A stretch of 5,320 nucleotides of DNA from Nanobdellota archaeon (GCA_023144115.1 JAGLGH010000060.1:1-5320), one strand, 5' to 3'. Counted from the stretch's first letter, positions 1 through 5,146 are shown. Numbers and translations: made by a program. Notes: generated by a model not told the origin, from the letters alone.

Positions 1-41
1 AAAATAATAAAAATAAGTCGTATAGAACAAACTATACGACT
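1..41 (-). terminator. Rho-independent terminator of gene E
   Basis: A 10-bp stem (16-25 with 32-41; GTCGTATAG against CTATACGAC plus one A-T pair) and a 6-nt loop begin 9 nt past the gene E stop codon. The minus strand then reads TTATTTTTATTATTTT to the window edge. Confidence 0.85.
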
Positions 42-49
42 CTCAAATT

Positions 50-940
50 TTAACTAAACATTTTATCTACGGGCATTTTTTTTCTACAAGCTCCTATTAC
101 ATAAGCAGCTATATTTTCAAAAAGCGCACTCCATTTGTCTCCATTTATAACAACAATGGGGATGTCATTTATATTAGATGAAGAAATATTCGTCTCAAAC
201 GCAGCTGGAGCGTTTTCAATTTTCGTTTCTCCATTTTCAATTATAACAGCCGGAATATTGTTATCCGAAAGAAGACTCAATACATTCACAAAATGGATTC
301 TCCTTTGAAAGATACAAGCAGCCATTATATCATGTTTTAGCGCTTGATCTCTTCCCCCAGTGCTGACAAGAAAATCTAAAGACTTTATATAGTAGTCAGC
401 ATAGAGGTCACTATTCGGAGATACATATACTGGAATGTGATCGTCCTTCACATAAAGCATATACCGCGGACATGAGAATCCTAATAGATCTAAATTATAC
501 TTGGGATCACCAGCAACTTCTTCAATTGCCCAGTCTACTCCCATGTCAGAAGCTCCATAAGTCAAATGCAACCTTGCACCTGGAAACTCATCTCGAAGCC
601 TATCAATCATATTCTTCATGATCGCAATGCAAGCCTGTTCATAGGCTCCTTCTCTTATCCCATATTTTTCAAGCCATTCTTTTGTGAGCCTTGAAAAACC
701 GTTCATTGAGAGCACAAAATCAGCTGGATTAGAACGCAACACATTCATTGCCTGCTGATATTCATCAGGCAAGAAAATCTGTTTCCTTGTAAAAACCTTC
801 CGATAGATCCTCTCATCTTCTGGAGCTTCCAGATTTATACACTCCGCACCATAATCAAGAGAATACGGCTCATTCACAACTTCAACTATGACTTTGCCGT
901 TTTCTTTCCAGACCTTTCCATCATAAATAACATCTTCCAT
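50..940 (-). CDS. Possible SLOG/LOG-like Rossmannoid protein, 296 aa (gene E)
   Basis: Function not firmly recognised. The middle of the protein resembles the SLOG (SMF/DprA-LOG) Rossmannoid fold: a strand then TYGASDMGVDWAI at residues 127-139, LGFSCPRYM at 153-161, and STGGRDQALKHD at 193-204 followed by a helix (IMAACIFQRR). This is the order 'G-x-G loop, mid strand, GG loop and helix' expected in that superfamily, whose members bind or cleave nucleotide-type ligands. The canonical LOG motif PGGxGTxxE is absent, so it is not a standard cytokinin-activating LOG enzyme. Residues 1-80 and the C-terminal 60 match nothing I know. There is no signal peptide or membrane segment. The start at 940 was chosen because AAAGAGG lies 9 nt upstream; the ATG at 946 would leave only 3 nt. 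The reading frame stays open to 1102, but that extension runs through a promoter and a terminator, so it is not coding. Monocistronic. The coding call is strong; the fold is tentative. Confidence 0.85.
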   Translation of the reverse strand: MEDVIYDGKVWKENGKVIVEVVNEPYSLDYGAECINLEAPEDERIYRKVFTRKQIFLPDEYQQAMNVLRSNPADFVLSMNGFSRLTKEWLEKYGIREGAYEQACIAIMKNMIDRLRDEFPGARLHLTYGASDMGVDWAIEEVAGDPKYNLDLLGFSCPRYMLYVKDDHIPVYVSPNSDLYADYYIKSLDFLVSTGGRDQALKHDIMAACIFQRRIHFVNVLSLLSDNNIPAVIIENGETKIENAPAAFETNISSSNINDIPIVVINGDKWSALFENIAAYVIGACRKKMPVDKMFS

Positions 941-949
941 TTTCATCAA

Positions 950-956
950 CCTCTTT
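950..956 (-). promoter_or_regulatory. Ribosome binding site that fixes the start of gene E
   Basis: AAAGAGG on the minus strand lies 9 nt before the ATG at 940 and only 3 nt before the ATG at 946. This favours the Met-Glu-Asp start over the Met-Lys-Met start two codons earlier. Confidence 0.7.
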
Positions 957-986
957 GTTTTGATTACTGTAATATTGATCACTGCA

Positions 987-1003
987 CAAGCTTTTTTAGC
1001 TTG
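987..1003 (-). promoter_or_regulatory. 5'-end leader hairpin of gene E
   Basis: CAAGCT pairs with AGCTTG (6 bp, loop of five A on the minus strand), placed directly at the predicted transcription start near 1004. No T-run follows, so it is not a terminator. A structured 5' end is known in other mRNAs to slow decay; that role here is inferred. Confidence 0.5.
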
Positions 1004-1010
1004 ATAGATC

Positions 1011-1039
1011 AGCGTATCACATTTATAAGAAAATGTCAA
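1011..1039 (-). promoter_or_regulatory. Promoter of gene E
   Basis: TTGACA (1039-1034), a 17-nt spacer, then TACGCT (1016-1011) preceded by TGA, an extended -10. The -35 is perfect and the -10 is weak, with the TG-N compensating. The predicted start is near 1004, giving a leader of about 64 nt. The stretch 1030-1058 that includes the -35 is closely similar to the promoter region of gene C (2751-2779). Confidence 0.75.
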
Positions 1040-1071
1040 TATAGCGTCCCTACATTTTGATCCTAGGTTAT

Positions 1072-1105
1072 AAAAAATCTCTTGCAGAGATCGATCGTGC
1101 AAGAG
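1072..1105 (-). terminator. Rho-independent terminator of gene D
   Basis: On the minus strand CTCTTGCA (1105-1098) pairs with TGCAAGAG (1086-1079) across an 11-nt loop holding the palindrome GATCGATC, followed by A and six T (1077-1072). It lies about 55 nt past the stop of gene D and just upstream of the gene E promoter, separating the two units. Confidence 0.85.
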
Positions 1106-1158
1106 AATACAAACTTATTTACTAATAACTTCTGCTATTAATTTTTGTACCGTTTTTA

Positions 1159-1521
1159 TTATAACGATTTTGTCTGCAGTCTGTTTCCGCTTAGTGACGC
1201 AGCTACCATAAGAATTTCGAGCTTTTCGATAAATCCTTCTGGAACACTTCCCGTTTCAAATGATTCTCTGAGATACCCAACAGACACTAGCCCGCTTCCT
1301 CTCATCTGCATCCTGTCACTTGATGTAGCTTCTCCATTTATAACATCGTCAATAAATCTCTTCGGCGGAACCCAGCCATGATCAAATACGTAATGCAAGA
1401 TCATGTCTGGCATAACATAACTATTTCCAGAACTAAAATTCAAAGTTACATCTCCGCTAGATGTATTTGGATATCTTCCTTTCTCGCCGTTTTTACAAAA
1501 TTCACAAGTATGAAATCCCAT
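1159..1521 (-). CDS. Small CxxC protein of unknown function, 120 aa (gene D)
   Basis: No function assigned. The N-terminus reads GFHTCEFC (Cys6 and Cys9), a possible half of a metal site, though only these two Cys are present, so a full zinc finger would need another partner such as His or a dimer. Next come a short strand-rich segment (SGDVTLNFSSGNSYVMP, 22-38) and the striking helix MILHYVFDHGWVPPKRFIDDV (40-60). The pattern 'CxxC - strands - HYxxxHGWxPPxxF' reminds me of a small family of bacterial hypothetical proteins found in accessory clusters; that is recall, not a search result. The C-terminal half (VGYLRESFE, 81-89; FIEKLEILMVAASL, 97-110) looks helical. Cytosolic: no signal peptide or membrane segment. 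The start is supported by an excellent AAGGAGGAGG ribosome binding site (1535-1526). It has its own promoter and terminator. A 78-codon frame on the opposite strand (1145-1381) lacks such support and is taken as a shadow. Confidence 0.85.
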   Translation of the reverse strand: MGFHTCEFCKNGEKGRYPNTSSGDVTLNFSSGNSYVMPDMILHYVFDHGWVPPKRFIDDVINGEATSSDRMQMRGSGLVSVGYLRESFETGSVPEGFIEKLEILMVAASLSGNRLQTKSL

Positions 1522-1554
1522 TCATCCTCCTCCTTAATGTCTTAACTTTAACAT

Positions 1555-1577
1555 AGTTAGCTCATTATGAACCAACT
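1555..1577 (-). promoter_or_regulatory. 5'-end leader hairpin of gene D
   Basis: A 23-nt inverted repeat folds into a 10-bp stem with a 3-nt loop. Two of the pairs are G-U in the minus-strand RNA. It begins at the predicted transcription start and ends about 20 nt before the ribosome binding site. No T-run follows. Confidence 0.5.
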
Positions 1578-1581
1578 TCTG

Positions 1582-1610
1582 ATACTACTGTACTTTTTAT
1601 CATCTGTCAA
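1582..1610 (-). promoter_or_regulatory. Promoter of gene D
   Basis: TTGACA (1610-1605), 17-nt spacer, TAGTAT (1587-1582). The predicted start is at about 1577-1575, giving a leader of about 55 nt. Confidence 0.8.
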
Positions 1611-1637
1611 TTGTTTTTATAATGTCTTTATAATGAG

Positions 1638-1665
1638 ATCTTATCACATTGTATTGCGTTATCAA
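1638..1665 (-). promoter_or_regulatory. Possible second, upstream promoter of gene D
   Basis: TTGATA (1665-1660), 16-nt spacer, TAAGAT (1643-1638) preceded by TGA. It lies about 55 bp upstream of the main gene D promoter in the same direction. The match is reasonable, but in such AT-rich DNA chance is a real alternative. Confidence 0.3.
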
Positions 1666-1699
1666 AAAACCTAATCTTTTATAAATATAAAAATAACAC

Positions 1700-1744
1700 A
1701 AAATAAAAAGGAAGTTAGTCGCTTATTTTTTGACTAATCTTCCT
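1700..1744 (-). terminator. Rho-independent terminator overlapping the end of gene C
   Basis: AAGGAAG-A-TTAGTC pairs with GACTAACTTCCTT (12 pairs, 1709-1720 with 1732-1744, one bulged base at 1738; 11-nt loop). It is followed on the minus strand by TTTTTATTTTG. The TAG stop of gene C (1736-1734) is inside the upstream arm, so the last codons double as terminator stem. Confidence 0.85.
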
Positions 1745-2669
1745 TGCTCTTCTCTTGAGGTTTGTGATATATCATGAAAAAGATATTATAATAGTCACAG
1801 CCGTAACTCATTCCAGATATTCTCCTCCCAACAAGAGTATTCTTTGTTTTGTTTGAAAGAATAACTTCCGACATGTTAGTCTCATTATGTATTATACTAT
1901 ACTCCCTTGTGTAATATTGAGACACAATGCCATATCTTTCCTCATAGCCTGCAATCGCTCCTTTGGATCTTAATTCAATTCGGATACAGACCTGTTCTGG
2001 ATAGTAATGTTCTATTCCATTAAGTTCAGGTTCTGGTATATTCTTTCCAAAATGATTCTTGTTTTGAATTATCACAGGTTTACCTATTTTTTTCAATTCA
2101 GAAATTAATTGCTCTTCAGACTCTACGTCTATGTACGATTCATCTGATGGCAAACTTGACTCTGGATTATACCATATTCTGTATTTATTTCCTCCTAAAC
2201 CATATGGAAACACATGTGCATATCCACCATACGAACCAAGTCCATGCTCTTGATTATAACTTAGAGCGTAGCCTTTTGATATGTCATGTAGATCTTCTGT
2301 GCTTATGCCCCTTTTACTTCCCAATTCTGCCATCAGACTTTTTCTTCTAGCAGCATTTATTTCAGATCTCATTTGATCTGCTTCATTGAATAAGTCCATT
2401 TTCCGTGCAACCACACAACCTTTTCTGCGAAATTCAAAATCTTTATATCCTTCTTCAGCTTCTTGAAGTTGTATAAATGATCTTCTTTTCCCTCTCCTTG
2501 CCCATCTTTTTACTTCAATTATTCTCCTAATTCTTTTGAGCAATTGCATGCAAGTAATTGGATTCTGTTCAAAGGTTGGATCTATCCAATTGTTCTCTGC
2601 TTCGATCTTAATTCCACCAATATTATTATCAGTACCTAAGCCATCGTCTATTGTCAAATCTTTAACCAT
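1734..2669 (-). CDS. Unrecognised 311-aa protein with a basic N-terminal segment (gene C)
   Basis: I do not recognise a family. Visible parts: an acidic, Asn-rich start (1-35); a very basic probably helical stretch from about 44 to 65 (KRIRR, then VKRWARRGKRR) and more basic, helix-like sequence to about 120 (RKMDLFNEADQMRSEINAAR); a Gly/Tyr-rich patch GLGSYGGYAHVFPYGLGG at 143-160; and an apparently strand-rich C-terminal half with many Tyr (HYYPEQVCIRIELRSKG at 221-237, a mixed region to 300). No membrane segment or signal peptide. The basic segment could contact nucleic acid or an acidic partner, but this is inference. The start is supported by AGAGGTGAG 8 nt upstream of the ATG. Own promoter, and a terminator that overlaps the last codons, so it is monocistronic. 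A 67-codon frame on the plus strand within it (2147-2350) has no support. Being a real gene is near certain; its job is unknown. Confidence 0.85.
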   Translation of the reverse strand: MVKDLTIDDGLGTDNNIGGIKIEAENNWIDPTFEQNPITCMQLLKRIRRIIEVKRWARRGKRRSFIQLQEAEEGYKDFEFRRKGCVVARKMDLFNEADQMRSEINAARRKSLMAELGSKRGISTEDLHDISKGYALSYNQEHGLGSYGGYAHVFPYGLGGNKYRIWYNPESSLPSDESYIDVESEEQLISELKKIGKPVIIQNKNHFGKNIPEPELNGIEHYYPEQVCIRIELRSKGAIAGYEERYGIVSQYYTREYSIIHNETNMSEVILSNKTKNTLVGRRISGMSYGCDYYNIFFMIYHKPQEKSKED

Positions 2670-2672
2670 TTA

Positions 2673-2682
2673 GCTCACCTCT
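2673..2682 (-). promoter_or_regulatory. Ribosome binding site of gene C
   Basis: AGAGGTGAGC on the minus strand, with AGAGG ending 8 nt before the ATG at 2669. It extends the usual anti-16S match (GGTGA) and confirms the start. Confidence 0.75.
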
Positions 2683-2708
2683 ATAATTTTTAAATAACAA
2701 CATTTTCA

Positions 2709-2723
2709 GAGTATTTTATACTC
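2709..2723 (-). promoter_or_regulatory. 5'-end leader hairpin of gene C
   Basis: GAGTAT/ATACTC, 6 bp with a 3-nt loop, starting within about 2 nt of the predicted transcription start. It is positioned like the hairpins of genes D and E. Confidence 0.5.
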
Positions 2724-2731
2724 AACGCAAT

Positions 2732-2760
2732 ATAATAACATACATGCCTTAAAATGTCAA
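2732..2760 (-). promoter_or_regulatory. Strong promoter of gene C
   Basis: TTGACA (2760-2755), 17-nt spacer, TATTAT (2737-2732) preceded by TGT (extended -10). It is the closest match to the sigma-A consensus in the window. Predicted start near 2725, leader about 55 nt. An ATGTAGG box lies 8 nt upstream of ATTGACA, exactly as in the gene E promoter. Confidence 0.85.
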
Positions 2761-2804
2761 TAGTGTCATCCTACATTCTGTTCTAAAGTACAATTTTATC
2801 AAAG

Positions 2805-2845
2805 TGGGGTTTGATTTTTATTCTTGAATATAAAAAATAACCCCA
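2805..2845. other. Two-part inverted repeat between the fic gene and gene C
   Basis: TGGGGTT (2805-2811) pairs with AACCCCA (2839-2845), then TTTTTAT (2815-2821) with ATAAAAA (2830-2836). The two 7-bp stems are separated by a small internal loop, with an 8-nt apical loop. On neither strand is the stem followed by a clean T-run, so a terminator is not convincing. It could end fic transcripts inefficiently or be an upstream element of gene C. Confidence 0.35.
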
Positions 2846-2892
2846 TAAACAAAGAGCTACTTTATACATACTGCTAAGCATGTAAAATTATA

Positions 2893-2921
2893 ATTTATTT
2901 AGAAAGTCTAGAACTTAGACT
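2893..2921 (-). terminator. Weak candidate terminator of the fic gene
   Basis: AGTCTA/TAGACT (2916-2921 with 2905-2910), a 6-bp stem with a 5-nt loop only a few bases past the stop codon. The following minus-strand sequence TTCTAAATAAATT is A/T-rich but not a true T-run. It is much weaker than the other terminators here. Confidence 0.3.
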
Positions 2922-2924
2922 ATA

Positions 2925-3977
2925 TTATTTGAAATAATTCTCCACCGCAAATTCAAACTGTTTCAAAAAGATGTCTTTAAAATAAAATAAGTTATTAACT
3001 TCATAAAATAATAAACTTGCTTTTTTATATTCAACTTCATTTACTGCCCGATATGATATAGGAATAGAATTATATGATAATAAAATTGCGTTGGCCACCA
3101 TTCTAGCCGTTCGTTTATTTCCATCTTCAAATGCCTGGATATATGATATTAATATTAAAGACAAAAATGCTTTTTCAAAAAAGTTTTCTTTATTATTAAT
3201 TAATTTTATCATCCCTTCTAAAACCTCTTCTATTTGATATATATTATCAAGAGGCTTGTAATTAGTACCAGTTATTCCAACTGGTGATTTGCGAAGATTT
3301 TTAGAAATGCCCAAATCCTTTATTAGAAGATAATGAATATGTTCAACATTAGCACGGGATAACCGCACAAAAACATCTTTGTTTTGCAGTGATTCATTAA
3401 ACGCGTCTTTATGGTTCAATATCATTTGAGTTTCTTCTTTGGTCTTTTTATCGTCTGGTTTATTATCTTTAATAAGTTGTTCGGTATTAAGAAGCGAATA
3501 AGTATTCCCTTCAATTCGCGAAGACTTCCATGAAAACTCTATCAAAATTCTCTCATATTCTTTGTTAATAAGAGTTTGACTATCATACTGTGAAAAATTT
3601 TTCACAAAATCATTATGCAATTGTAAAAGTTTTTTTTCTTCATCCTCTGAAAAAACATTTTCTTTTAAAACATCAAAAATATTAAAATTAAAACTTGTTT
3701 TTATCTCTCTTTCATCAAAAGGAACTGAAAAATATTTTTTAACATTTATTTCCTTTAAAAGATTATATCTATCTGAAACAGAATAAGAAGTGTTTCTACC
3801 GGCCCCCTGTTTAGATACATATCCTGATTTTAATAATATATCTATATCTCTATTGACCGTTCTTCTATTTACATTAAAATTATTTTTAACATACACTAAA
3901 ATATCCCCGATTTGGGCTTCTTTTTTATTTTTTATATATTCTTTGATATATTCTTGTCTTCTATTGAAAAGTTTCAT
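2925..3977 (-). CDS. Fic-family protein with N-terminal winged-helix domain and degenerate active site (gene B)
   Basis: Fic proteins usually transfer AMP or another nucleotide monophosphate to a target hydroxyl. Seen here in order: a winged-helix DNA-binding domain (about 1-70; recognition helix around NRRTVNRDIDILLKSGYV, 37-54, and a basic wing); a linker; the class II inhibitory helix with SSRIEGN (152-158, Glu156), which in the family blocks the ATP site; a flap-like SPVGITGTNYKPL (231-243); and the Fic core QAFEDGNKRTAR (281-292). The family motif is HPFxDGNxRxxR: Phe283, Asp285, Gly286, Asn287, Arg289 and Arg292 are kept, but the catalytic His is Gln281 (codon CAG) and Pro is Ala282. 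Classical AMPylation is therefore doubtful; a regulatory or altered activity is possible. The length of 350 aa suits HTH-Fic proteins. The start is the first Met after an in-frame TAA 9 nt upstream. There is no recognisable Shine-Dalgarno, unlike every neighbour, and the gene looks more AT-rich. The upstream repeats suggest autoregulation. Confidence 0.92.
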   Translation of the reverse strand: MKLFNRRQEYIKEYIKNKKEAQIGDILVYVKNNFNVNRRTVNRDIDILLKSGYVSKQGAGRNTSYSVSDRYNLLKEINVKKYFSVPFDEREIKTSFNFNIFDVLKENVFSEDEEKKLLQLHNDFVKNFSQYDSQTLINKEYERILIEFSWKSSRIEGNTYSLLNTEQLIKDNKPDDKKTKEETQMILNHKDAFNESLQNKDVFVRLSRANVEHIHYLLIKDLGISKNLRKSPVGITGTNYKPLDNIYQIEEVLEGMIKLINNKENFFEKAFLSLILISYIQAFEDGNKRTARMVANAILLSYNSIPISYRAVNEVEYKKASLLFYEVNNLFYFKDIFLKQFEFAVENYFK

Positions 3978-3990
3978 ATTAATAGTTTAA

Positions 3991-4028
3991 CATTTAATTG
4001 TGACATTTTCAAGAGCTAATTATGACAT
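3991..4028. repeat. 38-bp repeat, copy 1 (operator-like), next to the fic start
   Basis: Identical over all 38 bases to 4067-4104. It holds two direct 12-nt boxes, TAATTGTGACAT (3995-4006) and TAATTATGACAT (4017-4028), 22 bp apart, about two helical turns, so both face the same side of the DNA. It ends 13 bp before the fic ATG and overlaps the likely -10 and transcript start. This is where a repressor would act. Confidence 0.85.
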
Positions 4029-4032
4029 TATA
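4027..4032 (-). promoter_or_regulatory. Candidate -10 of the fic promoter
   Basis: A perfect TATAAT (4032-4027) overlaps the edge of repeat copy 1. No good -35 is found 16-18 nt upstream; TTGAAT lies at only 13 nt. The promoter would therefore be weak or need an activator. The predicted start is near 4020, with a leader of about 43 nt. Confidence 0.45.
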
Positions 4033-4066
4033 TACAATAGAATCAATTCAATCTTTTAAAACAAGG

Positions 4067-4104
4067 CATTTAATTGTGACATTTTCAAGAGCTAATTATG
4101 ACAT
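4067..4104. repeat. 38-bp repeat, copy 2 (operator-like), upstream of fic
   Basis: Exact copy of 3991-4028, with boxes at 4071-4082 and 4093-4104. The spacer between copies is also 38 bp, so the period is 76 bp. The likely reader is the winged-helix domain of the adjacent Fic protein (inference). Confidence 0.85.
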
Positions 4105-4455
4105 CTTATAGTAATGCTTACAAATCTAAATTAAATTTTTTTAAATTTCTATATAATTATATTAGCATATTCCACTTTACTTTGCACTTAAAACATGTTA
4201 ATAAATAATATTCTAATTTTAGGATATAAAGAATAACTCTTGTAATTTAGCAGATCACACAAAAGCTCCACAGTCTCGAGTCCTCGAGAGCTATGGAGCC
4301 AACTTTAAATTTGTACACTTCTGTATTGAAAATTGGAACCCCTTAATTACCAAAATTAAAAGATTATATAAAGGAATAATGGAATTAAGAAAAATTTTAG
4401 TGTCTTGATTGTATAGATTTTCCAAACCCGTAAAGATTCATGCAAAATAAAAACG
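4105..4455. other. Gene-less AT-rich stretch with one strong hairpin
   Basis: No credible gene on either strand. The part 4105-4260 is very AT-rich, with short A/T inverted repeats. A GC-richer hairpin sits at 4265-4299. The part 4300-4455 has only short or start-less frames. It could be the scar of a lost or inserted element, but no transposase remnant or terminal inverted repeat pair is recognisable. Confidence 0.5.
4265..4299 (-). terminator. Strong isolated hairpin, terminator-like on the minus strand
   Basis: The outer 9-bp stem GCTCCATAG/CTGTGGAGC (one G-U) is stacked, past a single bulged C, on a 6-bp stem TCTCGA/TCGAGA with a GGAC tetraloop. On the minus strand TTTTGTGTG follows. It lies about 190 nt past the terminator of gene A with no gene attached, so it may be a second terminator, a remnant of a mobile element end, or the end of an unseen small RNA. 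Confidence 0.45.
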
Positions 4456-4481
4456 AGAGGTTGCGGTACATTGCAACCTCT
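4446..4481 (-). terminator. Rho-independent terminator of gene A
   Basis: AGAGGTTGC (4473-4481 on the minus strand) pairs perfectly with GCAACCTCT (4456-4464): 9 bp, 8-nt loop, then CGTTTTTATTTTG. It begins 10 nt past the gene A stop codon. Confidence 0.9.
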
Positions 4482-4491
4482 TACTTTAATT

Positions 4492-5139
4492 CTATGTACA
4501 ACTGTTTATTTCATGAACAAGATCTTCTAATCCTGAACCTTTCAATATCTCTTTCTTCTTTTCGTCAAAGTTAATTACTTTAGCAAAAGGTGTTCCTAAT
4601 ATTTCACAAGTTTCTTCCAGATGATAAGGAAGTCCCAAAGCATAAATATTTTTATGTCGTGGATTATAAATAGTATATTTTAATGAATTATAGCCATAAT
4701 TATAATTCACAAAATCACTACCGCTCAAATCAACCCTGGCAAAACTTAAAGTACCTCTAGGTATCCTTTCGATTAATTCTCCAATCCAAATAAATTCAAG
4801 TTTGGGATATTTATTTAAGGGTTGATAAATATGTTCTCTAATCTGCAACCCACCAACATCATCACTAAGAATGGTCTTCTTCTCTCGTCCAAATATAATC
4901 AGAGATCCACTACTAGTAATCCCTACAGATTCTTGATCTTTTTTCCCTTTTTTCCAGAAATCAAGTAAATCAAATGCTGATTGACCACACCTCGTCAAAG
5001 ATGGTGTCAGCTTAACTTCAAACTCACCAATCTGATAAACTCCCTTTTTCAAAGACAAAGAAGATTCTCTTATCTTATTCTTGCACAGTCCTGCTAAATT
5101 ATTTATTTCTGTTAATGTTTTATCTCTCGGCTCTTTCAT
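4492..5139 (-). CDS. Unrecognised 215-aa protein (gene A)
   Basis: No family recognised. The first 30 residues are helical and charged. A mixed alpha/beta body follows: YQIGEFEVKLTP (35-46), a helix QSAFDLLDFWKKGKK (53-67), strands VGITSSGSLIIFG (72-84), LEFIWIGELIERIPRG (114-129) and LSFARVDLSG (131-140). The C-terminal part is Tyr/Asn-rich (FVNYNYGYNSLKYTIYNPRHKN, 143-164), followed by IYALGLPYHLEETCEILG (165-182). No signal peptide or membrane segment, so probably cytosolic. Starting at 5139 places a perfect AAGGAGG 7 nt upstream; the in-frame ATG at 5163 would put that site inside the coding region and has none of its own. The gene has its own promoter, a leader of about 107 nt with a long hairpin, and its own terminator. 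Reality as a gene is well supported; function is unknown. Confidence 0.87.
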   Translation of the reverse strand: MKEPRDKTLTEINNLAGLCKNKIRESSLSLKKGVYQIGEFEVKLTPSLTRCGQSAFDLLDFWKKGKKDQESVGITSSGSLIIFGREKKTILSDDVGGLQIREHIYQPLNKYPKLEFIWIGELIERIPRGTLSFARVDLSGSDFVNYNYGYNSLKYTIYNPRHKNIYALGLPYHLEETCEILGTPFAKVINFDEKKKEILKGSGLEDLVHEINSCT

Positions 5140-5146
5140 AGTTATT

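Noticed and set aside
941..1102. N-terminal extension of gene E to a Met at 1102
   Set aside because: It would begin inside the terminator of gene D and read through a TTGACA promoter; the ribosome binding site supports 940.
1145..1381. 78-codon plus-strand frame opposite gene D
   Set aside because: No ribosome binding site or promoter, low-complexity composition, and lies opposite a well-supported gene.
2147..2350. 67-codon plus-strand frame opposite gene C
   Set aside because: Shadow of gene C; no expression signals.
3790..3990. 66-codon plus-strand frame opposite the fic N-terminus
   Set aside because: Hydrophobic product is the usual antisense of a Lys/Asn-rich coding region; no start signals.
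3991..4104. CRISPR-like repeat-spacer-repeat (38/38/38)
   Set aside because: Only two repeats, no cas genes, the repeat has internal direct boxes rather than a palindrome, and it sits on a promoter; operator sites explain it better.
4265..4299. Insertion-sequence terminal inverted repeat
   Set aside because: No partner copy elsewhere in the window, no target-site duplication and no transposase; kept only as a possible remnant.
4398..4441. 14-codon minus-strand peptide frame starting MNLYGFGKS
   Set aside because: Starts just beyond the T-tail of the gene A terminator with no ribosome binding site; nothing supports translation.
4291..4444. Minus-strand frame of about 48 codons ending in TAG within the orphan hairpin
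   Set aside because: No ATG and no ribosome binding site; a run this long is expected by chance in such AT-rich DNA.
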